Notes under the pieces: generated by a model
Seen by the model: only the letters and a program-made list of their open reading frames with translations
Told to the model about the DNA's origin: nothing
Databases searched by the model: none
Translations under genes and position numbers: made by a program
Part shown: positions 7,925 through 15,287 of the stretch, one piece after another
How the letters are laid out: every line of letters begins with the position of its first letter
Position numbering within the stretch: the first letter of the stretch is position 1
Assembly (NCBI GenBank): GCA_028291345.1
Contig: JAQGIF010000064.1
Span: 1 to 43,457 of the forward strand
Length of the DNA: 43,457 nucleotides
Reading direction: 5' to 3'
DNA from: Rhodospirillales bacterium
Lineage (GTDB): Bacteria; Pseudomonadota; Alphaproteobacteria; BOG-932; Roseiterribacteraceae

Positions 7925-8285
7925 ATCGCAAGATTGAGGGGCGAGGCTATGACGGCGTTAGCTCATGCCATGAACTCAACCGAACGCCGGTCGATCTTGG
8001 CGAGCTCACGCGCCTTTCGCTGAGCCTTTGTCCGGCATGGCGCGCAATGGCGGGATCACCCTGTCGGCTGATATTCCTGCTGAGTGCCCGGAAATTGAAG
8101 GTGGCTACCTCAAACTGAAGCAGGTGCTTCTCGACATCATCTCCAATGCGATCAAATTCACGCCGGTCGGCCGGACCGCCAATGTGGCGCTGCAAGTTGA
8201 GAACTCTCTGTCCCGCAAATTCGAAGGGAGCGGCCTCGGCCTCTCGATTGCGCGGAGATTGTGTGGTCTGCCTGGCGAAATCTGA
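7925..8285 (+). pseudogene. Histidine kinase remnant with internal deletion
   Basis: The text reads as the end of a dimerisation domain plus an ATPase domain, in two frames. First come RKIEG and NRTPVDLGELTRLSLSL (about 7930-8025). After a frame change, SGMARNGGITLSADIPAEC, LKLKQVLLDIISNAIKFTP (N box) and then directly LSRKFEGSGLGLSIARRL (G2 box). In intact kinases about 60 residues, including the G1 box (D-x-G-x-G), separate these two blocks; here they are deleted. The fragment ends at about 8285, where the truncated integrase begins on the other strand. It cannot be an active kinase. Confidence 0.75.
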
Positions 8286-8529
8286 ACCGTCGTGCCTTCG
8301 CCTTCGACACTGTACTGCGGCCCCTATCGTACCACTCGAGGCCGCGCGTTAATGTGGTCTCACGAGCCAGACTTCGACCGATGATCTCCTCGCCAGTGAG
8401 CTTCCCTTCGGTCAGGCGAGCCCAATCCTGGGCCGCGGTCCGCGTCTCGAAAGTCTTGGTCTCGGCGACGCCGTTCCTCCGAATACGAGCGCAAAATTGA
8501 TAGGGCCCGCGCTTCCAAATCGTAGCCAT
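8286..8529 (-). pseudogene. Truncated tyrosine recombinase (phage/ICE integrase), N-terminal part
   Basis: Starting at ATG 8529 (GAGG ribosome binding site 8 bp upstream) the protein begins MATIWKRGPYQFCARIRRNG and continues TKTFETRTAAQDWARLTEG and ETTLTRGLEWYDRG. This is the typical N-terminal arm-binding and core-binding start of tyrosine recombinases of genomic islands. At about 8285 the resemblance stops and the frame runs into the antisense of the kinase remnant, so the catalytic domain (R-H-R-Y) is gone. Its position 90 bp from the 3' end of a tRNA-Gly gene marks it as the integrase of an element inserted at that tRNA, now inactive. Confidence 0.78.
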
Positions 8530-8575
8530 GTGACACACCTCATCATGAGCGAAGTGTCACATTTTGTCACAAAAA
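8526..8575. repeat. Repeated TGTCAC boxes upstream of the integrase
   Basis: The 5' region of the integrase contains GTGACA at about 8531-8536, TGTCAC at about 8555-8560 and again about 8565-8570, in both orientations. Short spaced repeats here could bind the integrase arm domain or an excisionase. This is inferred from position only. Confidence 0.3.
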
Positions 8576-8619
8576 CCGTCTGCCCGGAATTCCGCCTTTA
8601 GCTAAGGCGTTGTAAACAT

Positions 8620-8693
8620 TGGAGCGGGTGAAGGGAATCGAACCCTCGTCGTAAGCTTGGAAGGCTTCTGCTCTACCATTGAGCTACACCCGC
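8620..8693 (-). tRNA. tRNA-Gly (anticodon TCC)
   Basis: On the minus strand the sequence folds as a cloverleaf. Acceptor stem GCGGGTG pairs with CACCCGC; the D arm contains TAGCTCAATGGTAGAGC; the anticodon loop CTTCCAA gives anticodon TCC; the T arm is GAGGGTTCGATTCCCTT. Discriminator T is followed by an encoded CCA (8620-8622). Length is 74 nt with CCA. The 3' end points towards the truncated integrase, so it is the likely attachment site. Confidence 0.95.
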
Positions 8694-8723
8694 GTCGGGC
8701 CGCGTCGACCTTAGGCACCTTTG

Positions 8724-10133
8724 TTACCCCAATTTCCGGTGGCCGTACAAGAAGGCGTGCGCGGATCGCCGCGCCAGGGCGCGGCGATCCGGCAGGGTCA
8801 GTCTGGTGTCGATGCTGAGATAGCGGTTGCCGTCGGTGCTGAGTGTGACGAATTGCATTGCCAGCCAGTCCCGTTGGCCCGGAGTCAGGTCCCGGCCGGC
8901 GGGATGCTCGGCCAGCAGTTCGGTGATTAGCCCTGTCGCACGCATGCGGGTCAGGTCATGGACCGTACGGGCCAGGGCAGGAAACTGGTTGGCCTCGGCG
9001 ATGGCCATGCGATAGAGCTCGGTTCCGGTACGGCACATGAGTGAAGAGGACAGGGCTAGGGCGATGTCCGTCAGCGCGTGTTCAATCGGCGTGCCGGATT
9101 TGATGCCGGGCAGGCGTGCCGCGCCAATCTCGGCCGCCGCGTGCAGCATGGTGACCTTGAACAGCCCCTCCTTGGTGCCGAACCAGCGATAGAGCGTGCC
9201 GCGACCGATCCGCGCCGATGCGCCGATATCGTCCAGGCTGGTTTCGGAATAGCCGGCCCGGAAGAATTTCCTGCGCGACACTGCCAGCAGGCGTTGTAGG
9301 TCTTCCTCCGACAGGCGGAATTCCGACGCGTCGGGAAAATACGGTCGGATCGATGTGTGGAGCGCCGCGGTTGCGGCATCGACCGGTTCGAATGGATCAA
9401 GGCTGGGAAGACCGGCGTCGTGGCGGGTGAAACCGTTCAGATAAAGGTCGGCGATTGCCGTATTGTAGAGGCCGAACGACGTCGGCGCGGGGGCTGGCTG
9501 GCCCATTAGATAGCGTGAACCTTCGACCGCCAGCCCTCCCAGCTGCGCGGCGGCGCTCAAAGGATCGTCGATCTCGATCATGCCGCCCTGCGCCAGCCTT
9601 GCCATCCGGTCAGAGATGGGCGCCAGCGAGGCGGCGAACTGACGGTTCAACGCCGCCGACAGTTCCTGGAATTGTCCCGCAAGCGAGATACCGAGGCGAA
9701 AGAGGCCGATCGCCTCACCATCCAGGAACGAAGCGCGGACTGGGGCTGCGCACGACGCGATGGCCTCCAGCGCGTCATGTGCGGTCGGCGGAATGGCGGC
9801 GGTATCCATGAACATCGAACTGACCTGCTCGACGATGGCTCGTAGGATCTCGGATTTGTCGCTGAAATGGCGGTAGATCGTCTGCTTGCTGACGCCGGCC
9901 GCCTTGCCGATCCCCTCGACGCTGGTGCGCTGATAGCCATGCGCCAGGAATTCCCGCCGGCCGACCGCGAGCAGATGATCGAGCCGGCTGGGCAGCGGCT
10001 CGCCCTGTGTCGCGATTGATCCGGGGCGGACGGGGATGCTCAAAGGAACCTTGCTGGTCAAGTCTGTATTGGTGAATGAGACCTGCCCGTCCGGTCGCGC
10101 GGGCGCAAGCGATTTGTATGGCTTGCAAACCAT
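8724..10133 (-). CDS. Double TetR-family regulator (two TetR units fused)
   Basis: Protein of 469 residues, about twice the usual TetR length. The first helix-turn-helix is at about 55-100 (TSVEGIGKAAGVSKQTIYRH), the second at about 280-325 (SLDDIGASARIGRGTLYRWF), and each is followed by an alpha-helical ligand-binding region. The start is ATG 10133 (TTG 10136 also possible), preceded by a roughly 50-residue non-conserved extension; no Shine-Dalgarno is seen because an operator-like palindrome (10136-10152) occupies that place. It diverges from the Coq4-like/amidohydrolase operon and probably represses both directions. The ligand is unknown, perhaps a pathway substrate or CoA ester. Confidence 0.85.
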   Translation of the reverse strand: MVCKPYKSLAPARPDGQVSFTNTDLTSKVPLSIPVRPGSIATQGEPLPSRLDHLLAVGRREFLAHGYQRTSVEGIGKAAGVSKQTIYRHFSDKSEILRAIVEQVSSMFMDTAAIPPTAHDALEAIASCAAPVRASFLDGEAIGLFRLGISLAGQFQELSAALNRQFAASLAPISDRMARLAQGGMIEIDDPLSAAAQLGGLAVEGSRYLMGQPAPAPTSFGLYNTAIADLYLNGFTRHDAGLPSLDPFEPVDAATAALHTSIRPYFPDASEFRLSEEDLQRLLAVSRRKFFRAGYSETSLDDIGASARIGRGTLYRWFGTKEGLFKVTMLHAAAEIGAARLPGIKSGTPIEHALTDIALALSSSLMCRTGTELYRMAIAEANQFPALARTVHDLTRMRATGLITELLAEHPAGRDLTPGQRDWLAMQFVTLSTDGNRYLSIDTRLTLPDRRALARRSAHAFLYGHRKLG

Positions 10134-10135
10134 CA

Positions 10136-10152
10136 AACGGTACGATACCGTT
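10136..10152. promoter_or_regulatory. TetR-type operator palindrome
   Basis: Perfect inverted repeat AACGGTA-CGA-TACCGTT, placed directly at the start codon of the double TetR gene and 55 bp before the divergent Coq4-like gene. Length, symmetry and position fit an autoregulatory TetR operator. Binding is inferred. Confidence 0.65.
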
Positions 10153-10206
10153 CGATCTGAAGTTTACAATGACCGTGCTGTGGTCGGCGACTGAGGAGAA
10201 GCACAG

Positions 10207-11031
10207 ATGACTGATGTTCCTTATCTTTTGCGTGGCGTTGTTCCGGTTGCGACCGATAGCTCGGTGCTGGTTTCGTCGTCCAAATATCTGAACCATCCAC
10301 GCCTGCGCGAATGGGTGGCGATGATATTGCTGCGCAAGAACGGCCCGGATTTCCCGGCCCAGGCCGAGATGCACGAGATCATCGGTATCATGGATGAGCT
10401 GCGCGATCACGACCGGATCGAATGGCTGTTCACGGAGGAGCGGAAGACCAATCGGCAGTTAGACGACTGGTTCAAGGAAGGCCACATCTCCAACTACAAA
10501 CTCGACGATTTCAAGGATTACGCGCCTGACACGGTGGGCGGGAAATATTACCGCTATCTGTTCGACGGTGGATTTGAGGCGCAGATCGTGCCGTGGCGCA
10601 AGCCGGAGACTCAGCTGCAATTCTATAATCTTCGGTCCGGCCAGACGCATGATTTTGAGCATATTTTGTGCGGCGGCGGCTTCAACTATATGGGCGAGCT
10701 GATCCCGTACTGGTATCGCCTGACCAACGTCTTCAAGTTCATCAACAATAAAGAACTGGCGGGTGAACTCAGCGTCATGCAGGTGCTTGGATCGCTACGC
10801 TATACGATCCGCACCATGCTGCACTATCCCGAAGTGTGGGAGACGGCGGTCGCCTGCATCCAGCGCGGCATGAAGGTTGGGCAGCAGTCGGACGCCCTGT
10901 TCCTGCAAAAGATCGAGCCGGTCTTCGGCATGAAAATGGACGAGGCGCGCAAGACCTTAGGCGTACGCGGCGTAGTCGATGTCGATACCAGCCGCGAAGG
11001 TAACATCTGGTCCGGCAAGCTAGCGGCCTGA
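10207..11031 (+). CDS. Coq4-like protein
   Basis: Protein of 274 residues carrying the Coq4 signature HDxxH-x11-E exactly: His148, Asp149, His152, Glu164 (HDFEHILCGGGFNYMGE). In ubiquinone synthesis Coq4 binds a divalent metal through this motif and takes part in C1 oxidative decarboxylation of the ring precursor. Here the gene is the first of an operon with an amidohydrolase (2-bp gap) under a TetR-type operator, not near ubi genes, so a catabolic role on a quinone-like, aromatic or carboxylic substrate is plausible but inferred. The start ATG has GGAG 8-11 bp upstream. No signal peptide. Confidence 0.75.
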   Translation: MTDVPYLLRGVVPVATDSSVLVSSSKYLNHPRLREWVAMILLRKNGPDFPAQAEMHEIIGIMDELRDHDRIEWLFTEERKTNRQLDDWFKEGHISNYKLDDFKDYAPDTVGGKYYRYLFDGGFEAQIVPWRKPETQLQFYNLRSGQTHDFEHILCGGGFNYMGELIPYWYRLTNVFKFINNKELAGELSVMQVLGSLRYTIRTMLHYPEVWETAVACIQRGMKVGQQSDALFLQKIEPVFGMKMDEARKTLGVRGVVDVDTSREGNIWSGKLAA

Positions 11032-11033
11032 TC

Positions 11034-12761
11034 ATGACCGTCTCATTCGATCTGGTGGTGCGCGACGGCCTTATCGTCGATGGCAGTGGCGGTGAGCCAT
11101 TCCGGGCCGATGTCGCGGTCAAGGATGGCCGCATCGTCGCGGTCGGTGAAGTTAACGGCGCGGGCGACGAGGAGATCGACGCGACGGGCAGACTGGTCAC
11201 GCCGGGCTTCGTCGATATCCACACTCATTATGACGGCCAGGCGATCTGGTCGAATCAGCTGAACCCGTCATCGTCGCATGGCGTGACGACGGTGGTGGTC
11301 GGCAATTGTGGCGTCGGCTTCGCGCCCTGCCGGCCCGCCGATCGCGATCTGCTGATCAAGGTGATGGAAGGAGTCGAGGATATTCCCGGCGCCGTCATGG
11401 CCGAAGGCCTGCCGTGGAACTGGGAGACCTTCCCAGAATATCTCGACGCGCTCGAAGCCCATCCACGCGATATCGACGTCGCGGCCTATCTGCCGCATTC
11501 ACCGTTGCGGGTTTATGCGATGGGTGCCCGCGGGGCAGCCCGCGAACCTGCAACGGCAGCCGATCTGAAGAAGATGCGTGCCTTGGCGCGCGAAGCCATC
11601 GAAGCCGGCGCGGTAGGCTTCGCCTCCTCCCGCCAGTTCATCCACCGCACCAAGGCGGGCGAGCAGATTCCGAGTTTCGACGCGGCGGGCGCGGAGCTGG
11701 AGGCCATCGCCAAGGGGCTGGCCGATGCCGGAAACGGCGTCGTGCAGGTGGTGCTGAACACGCCGTTCCAAACATGGGAAAGCGAACTCGTCCAGCTGCG
11801 TAGGGTCGTCCATAAATCCGGGCGGCCTGCGACCTTCACGCTCGGAGTCGGCAACAACGGTCCGGACTCGGTCTGGAAGGAGGCGCTGGCCTTGGTTGAC
11901 AGCGCCAACGCAGCGGGCGACCCGATCACCGCCCAGGTCTTTCCCCGCCCGATCGGCATGGTGACCGGGCATGAGCTGACGGTGAACCCGTTCTGCCTCT
12001 GCCCGTCCTATCAGGCTCTCAGCGGCCTCGACTTCGACGTCAGGATTGCGGAATTGAGCAAACGGAATGTGCGGGCGCAGATCATCGCGGAAAAGCCTAC
12101 GGACGGTCACCCGCTGGCGGTGATCGGCCGGTCTTGGGATTGGATGTTCCCGTTCGGCGACCCGCCCAATTACGAGCCGCCGCTGGACACCAGCATCGCG
12201 GCGCAGGCGCGCGCCAAGGGCGTCATGCCGGAGGAGGTCGCCTATGACTATCTGCTGAGGAACGGTGGCAGGGCCAAGCTCTATGTCGCGCTGGGCAATT
12301 ACCAGCATGGCCGGCTGGATGCGGTGCTCGACATGATGAACCACCAGCATACCGTCGTTGGACTGGGTGACGGCGGCGCTCATTACGGTGTCATCTGCGA
12401 CGCCAGCTATCCAACCTTCATGCTGACCTACTGGACCCGCGACCGGCAGGGCGAACGCTTGTCGCTGGCGAATGCCGTCAGGGCATTGGCGTTCGAGCCG
12501 GCGCAGGTGCTGGGGCTGAAGGACCGGGGGCTGATAGGGGTTGGATATAAGGCCGATCTTAACGTTATCGATTACGACCGGCTGGCGCTGCATGCGCCGG
12601 AAATTAAGTTCGACCTGCCCGCCGGCGGGCGACGACTGGATCAGGGCGCGACAGGATATGACGCGACGATCGTGTCGGGGCGGGTGATCCGCAGGCGCGA
12701 TCAGGCGACCGGGTTTTTGCCGGGGCAGCTGGTAAGGGGATCGCAGGCGGCGCCGGTTTAA
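11034..12761 (+). CDS. N-acyl-D-amino-acid deacylase-like amidohydrolase
   Basis: Protein of 575 residues of the amidohydrolase superfamily (D-aminoacylase/dihydroorotase-like). A small beta domain with TPGFVDIHTHYDGQ holds the metal-binding pair His63/His65. A TIM barrel follows, with a late metal Asp in LGDGGAHYG, and the chain returns to the beta domain near the end (DLNVIDYDRL). It would hydrolyse an amide or cyclic amide bond. ATG 11034 is 2 bp after the Coq4-like gene, so the two are coupled. The pairing suggests the amidohydrolase acts in the same pathway, but the true substrate may be far from D-amino acids. A strong hairpin terminator follows. Confidence 0.8.
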   Translation: MTVSFDLVVRDGLIVDGSGGEPFRADVAVKDGRIVAVGEVNGAGDEEIDATGRLVTPGFVDIHTHYDGQAIWSNQLNPSSSHGVTTVVVGNCGVGFAPCRPADRDLLIKVMEGVEDIPGAVMAEGLPWNWETFPEYLDALEAHPRDIDVAAYLPHSPLRVYAMGARGAAREPATAADLKKMRALAREAIEAGAVGFASSRQFIHRTKAGEQIPSFDAAGAELEAIAKGLADAGNGVVQVVLNTPFQTWESELVQLRRVVHKSGRPATFTLGVGNNGPDSVWKEALALVDSANAAGDPITAQVFPRPIGMVTGHELTVNPFCLCPSYQALSGLDFDVRIAELSKRNVRAQIIAEKPTDGHPLAVIGRSWDWMFPFGDPPNYEPPLDTSIAAQARAKGVMPEEVAYDYLLRNGGRAKLYVALGNYQHGRLDAVLDMMNHQHTVVGLGDGGAHYGVICDASYPTFMLTYWTRDRQGERLSLANAVRALAFEPAQVLGLKDRGLIGVGYKADLNVIDYDRLALHAPEIKFDLPAGGRRLDQGATGYDATIVSGRVIRRRDQATGFLPGQLVRGSQAAPV

Positions 12762-12762
12762 A

Positions 12763-12794
12763 CCCCTCTCCCACTTTGTGGGCGAGGGGCTTTT
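12763..12794. terminator. Bidirectional intrinsic terminator
   Basis: CCCCTCTCCCAC-TTT-GTGGGCGAGGGG (12763-12789; one T/C mismatch) is followed by CTTTT. It lies between the converging amidohydrolase operon and the minus-strand ACAD operon and can serve both. Confidence 0.75.
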
Positions 12795-12798
12795 CGTC

Positions 12799-13347
12799 CT
12801 ACTGCTTGTTGTACTTGTCCACGACCGTATAGGTCAGGTCCTTGCGGCCGTGGTCCGCGAGATAGTGCGCGGTTAAGGGCGGGCGGTCGGGGGTGTCGGC
12901 AACGCACTCATAGACGCGGTAATAGTTGGTATCGGAGATTTGCCACTTGCCGTCGGTCTTCAGGTACTTGTCAGTATAGATCGACGAGCCGGTGGTCGTG
13001 ACCTTGCGGCGGAAATCCATGGCGATGTCCTGAAGGTACCAAGTGCCGGTCGCCTCGGTCTCGCTCAAGATTTCGATTTCGGGATGGTGCCCGTGATGCA
13101 TGCCGACGAATTCTGAATTGAAGGAATTCGCCACCATCTCGATATATTCGTCGCGGGTGTTGAACTCGATGCTGTAAGTGCCGCCAACCAGCTTGGCATG
13201 GACATTGGGGTGCAGCAGCTCCCTGAGTTCGGTGAGGTTGGCCGTGTCGATGCAGCGGAAATAGGCGTGCTTCACCTTCTTTACCGCCTCGGTATCCTTG
13301 AGTAGCTGTATGTCGCGCTTGAGTTGCTGCAGTTCCGAATCGGTCAT
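12799..13347 (-). CDS. SnoaL-like (NTF2-fold) protein, LinA/scytalone dehydratase-type
   Basis: Protein of 182 residues with an NTF2-like fold of the SnoaL_4 type. A helical N-terminus (LKDTEAVKKVKHAYFRCID) is followed by the barrel. Asp34 in RCID and His84/His85 in GMHHGHH occupy the places of the LinA Asp25/His73 catalytic dyad, so a dehydratase/lyase or isomerase role is plausible. GGAGGA precedes the ATG. It is the last gene of the minus-strand operon beginning with the acyl-CoA dehydrogenase, 36 bp after the ketosteroid-isomerase-like gene. The substrate is unknown. Confidence 0.75.
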   Translation of the reverse strand: MTDSELQQLKRDIQLLKDTEAVKKVKHAYFRCIDTANLTELRELLHPNVHAKLVGGTYSIEFNTRDEYIEMVANSFNSEFVGMHHGHHPEIEILSETEATGTWYLQDIAMDFRRKVTTTGSSIYTDKYLKTDGKWQISDTNYYRVYECVADTPDRPPLTAHYLADHGRKDLTYTVVDKYNKQ

Positions 13348-13383
13348 GTTTTCCTCCGGTATGACTGTTGTTGGCTAGCTAAG

Positions 13384-13836
13384 TTACCTGCCCAGCGACT
13401 TCAGGAAATCCTGGGCCTTGCCGGTTGCCTCTGCTCCGGTCTTGGCATCGCCGGTTAAGGACCGCATGTTGGCCGGCCCCCAATAAGCTTTCATGTCCAC
13501 GATTTTCCCGGCCTCGTTGAAGGTCATCACGTCGAGCGTCTCCAGCCGAAAGGGCGGGTCGGCCTTGTCGCAAGTGGCGATCGCTGCGCAAGCGGCGTGC
13601 TTGCCGGCGATGCGGACCGCGCCCTCAGGCTCGAAACTATAGCCGCCGCCGACATAATCGAATCCGCCGCCGAAAAACTTGCGCAGGGCACCGATGCCTT
13701 CCATTCGGGCGCCGTCGACCGGGTCTTCAAGGACCGCGTCGTCGGCAAACAGCCCGACGATGGCATCGAGATCGGCAGTAGCGAAGCTGGCGAAATATTT
13801 CAGAACGGCCTCACGCATATCTTCGGGTGTTGGCAT
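13384..13836 (-). CDS. Ketosteroid isomerase-like protein (steroid delta-isomerase family)
   Basis: Protein of 150 residues. It aligns without gaps over the first 40 residues to bacterial delta5-3-ketosteroid isomerase: Tyr14 (VLKYFA) and Asp38 (LEDPVD) are at the same numbers as in the Comamonas enzyme, and Asp102 (TLDVMTFN) matches its Asp99. The family end MKAYWGPANM (MRALFGEKNI in KSI) is also kept, followed by a 25-residue extension. It should shift a double bond in a beta,gamma-unsaturated ketone, or a similar enolisable substrate. GAGGA ribosome binding site. It sits between the PaaY-like and SnoaL-like genes in a CoA-dependent catabolic operon, which makes a steroid or other polycyclic substrate plausible. 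Confidence 0.82.
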   Translation of the reverse strand: MPTPEDMREAVLKYFASFATADLDAIVGLFADDAVLEDPVDGARMEGIGALRKFFGGGFDYVGGGYSFEPEGAVRIAGKHAACAAIATCDKADPPFRLETLDVMTFNEAGKIVDMKAYWGPANMRSLTGDAKTGAEATGKAQDFLKSLGR

Positions 13837-13845
13837 AGTCCTCTT

Positions 13846-14451
13846 CTATTCCGCCGCTTTGAGCTTATGGAGCGGGATCGCGACAATCGCCTTGGCGTGG
13901 GGCCGGTCGGCCTCAATGGCGGTCAGTGGCTCGCAGGGCCGCAGCGTGTCCAGGCTGCGCCGCGCCAGGTCCTGATATTGCCGCGTGCCATTGGCCTTCC
14001 AGTCGATCTCCTTATCCTGCAATTCCCGCACGATCTTGGCGGGGACGCCGGCGACTAGGGTGCGCGGCGGCACTATCATGCCGGCGCGCACGAAGCTCAT
14101 CGCCCCGACGAAGCAGGCCTCGCCGATCTGCGCGCCGTCCATGATGACCGCATTCATGCCGATCAGCGCGTCGCGGCCGACGACGCAGCCGTGCAGGATC
14201 GCGCCGTGGCCGACATGGCCGTTCTCCTCGATAACCGCATCCTGACCGGGAAAGCTGTGCATGACACAATTATCCTGCAGGTTCGATCCGGGTTTCAGGA
14301 TAATCCGCCCGAAATCGCCGCGGAGCGACGCGCCTGGCCCGATATAGCAGCCTGCGCCGACGATCACGTCGCCGATCAGGACCGCCGTCGGGTGAACGAA
14401 CGCGGCCGGATCGACCACCGGGATCATGTCTTCGAAGCGATAAAACGGCAT
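13846..14451 (-). CDS. PaaY-like hexapeptide-repeat thioesterase / gamma-carbonic anhydrase family
   Basis: Left-handed beta-helix protein of 201 residues built of hexapeptide repeats ([20 protein letters not shown]). Metal-site histidines are at about His65 (MHSFPG), His82 and His87 (GHGAILHG). Overall text and length, including the tail [15 protein letters not shown], match PaaY, which hydrolyses dead-end CoA thioesters in phenylacetate breakdown. No other paa genes are visible, so here it probably rescues CoA from stalled intermediates of the pathway encoded around it. It is 9 bp upstream of the isomerase gene in the same operon. CaiE or a true gamma-carbonic anhydrase are alternatives. 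Confidence 0.82.
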   Translation of the reverse strand: MPFYRFEDMIPVVDPAAFVHPTAVLIGDVIVGAGCYIGPGASLRGDFGRIILKPGSNLQDNCVMHSFPGQDAVIEENGHVGHGAILHGCVVGRDALIGMNAVIMDGAQIGEACFVGAMSFVRAGMIVPPRTLVAGVPAKIVRELQDKEIDWKANGTRQYQDLARRSLDTLRPCEPLTAIEADRPHAKAIVAIPLHKLKAAE

Positions 14452-14477
14452 CAGGCTGCTTTCGGTTTAGCGAAAGA

Positions 14478-15257
14478 TCAAGGGGACATATACTCGCCGC
14501 CATTAACGTTCAAAGCGGCGCCGGTGACGACATTGGAATAATCGGACAGGAAGAACACAACCGACTTGGCGCAATCGTCGTCTGTCGGTATTTCGCCAAG
14601 CGGAATCTGGGTGACGACGCCGTCGATGATGGTCTGCAGCGGTGTACCGCTTTGCTCAGCGAAGCCTTTCAGCGCATTCTCCACCGGCACGCCCCACATC
14701 CAGCCCATGAGTGTGCTGTTGACGCGGATCTTATATTTGCCGAGCTCGAATGCCATCTGGCGGGTCGCCATTTCCAGGGCCGCCTTGGGGATCGCATAGG
14801 CGCCTTCACCGGCGCGGTTCTTGCGCGTCTCCATGGTGCTGACATTGACGATCGAGCCGCCGCCGGCCTTCTTCAGATGCGGGATGGCGGCTTGGGCCAT
14901 TCTGAGGGCTCCAAAGCAGGTCACGTCCATGGTCGCCGACCAAGTCGTGAGATCGGCATCCTCGAACTGCGCGGGCGCATACTGATAGGCGCTGTTGACC
15001 AACCCGTCGATCCGGCCGAAAGCCTTCGCTGCGGCCTCGACCAGCGTCTTGCACTGGGCGACATCCTTGACGTCGGTGGGCGAGGAGACGACTTCGCCGC
15101 CGATCGCCTTGACGTCGGCAACCAGGCTGTCGAGGAAGGCGGTATTGCGGCAGCCGATGGCAACCTTCGCGCCCTCGTTCACGCACAACAGCGTCAGCTT
15201 GCGACCTAAGCCCGGTCCGACACCGGAAATCACGATGACCTTGTCTTTCAGCAACAT
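14478..15257 (-). CDS. SDR family oxidoreductase
   Basis: Classical short-chain dehydrogenase of 259 residues. The cofactor loop is GVGPGLG (12-18), Asp/Thr in PTDV, and the catalytic Tyr154/Lys158 in YAIPK with Ser140 upstream. The usual N-N-A-G is changed to NSAY. The C-terminus ends GGEYMSP. It probably oxidises or reduces a hydroxyl/keto group of a CoA ester or alicyclic intermediate. AAGGAAG precedes the ATG. It is the fourth gene of the ACAD operon, 30 bp after the other SDR. The exact substrate cannot be told. Confidence 0.83.
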   Translation of the reverse strand: MLLKDKVIVISGVGPGLGRKLTLLCVNEGAKVAIGCRNTAFLDSLVADVKAIGGEVVSSPTDVKDVAQCKTLVEAAAKAFGRIDGLVNSAYQYAPAQFEDADLTTWSATMDVTCFGALRMAQAAIPHLKKAGGGSIVNVSTMETRKNRAGEGAYAIPKAALEMATRQMAFELGKYKIRVNSTLMGWMWGVPVENALKGFAEQSGTPLQTIIDGVVTQIPLGEIPTDDDCAKSVVFFLSDYSNVVTGAALNVNGGEYMSP

Positions 15258-15287
15258 GTTTCTTCCTTCAGGTTATTCTTCAGTGGA

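Larger units (their letters stand above)
1..8619. mobile_element. Probable decayed genomic island integrated at tRNA-Gly
   Basis: The tRNA-Gly 3' end faces left, and the truncated integrase lies immediately on that side. From there to the window start the sequence is a mosaic of five or six broken genes with a few intact ones, in contrast to the compact, largely intact operons right of the tRNA. The left border is outside the window, or at an internal point I cannot see: no second copy of the tRNA 3' end was noticed. The extent is therefore a guess. Confidence 0.4.

Noticed and set aside
11499-12593. Long minus-strand open frame of 364 codons opposite the amidohydrolase gene
   Set aside because: Antisense shadow of a GC-rich gene; rich in Arg/Gln/His without domain text, while the plus strand has a clear amidohydrolase.
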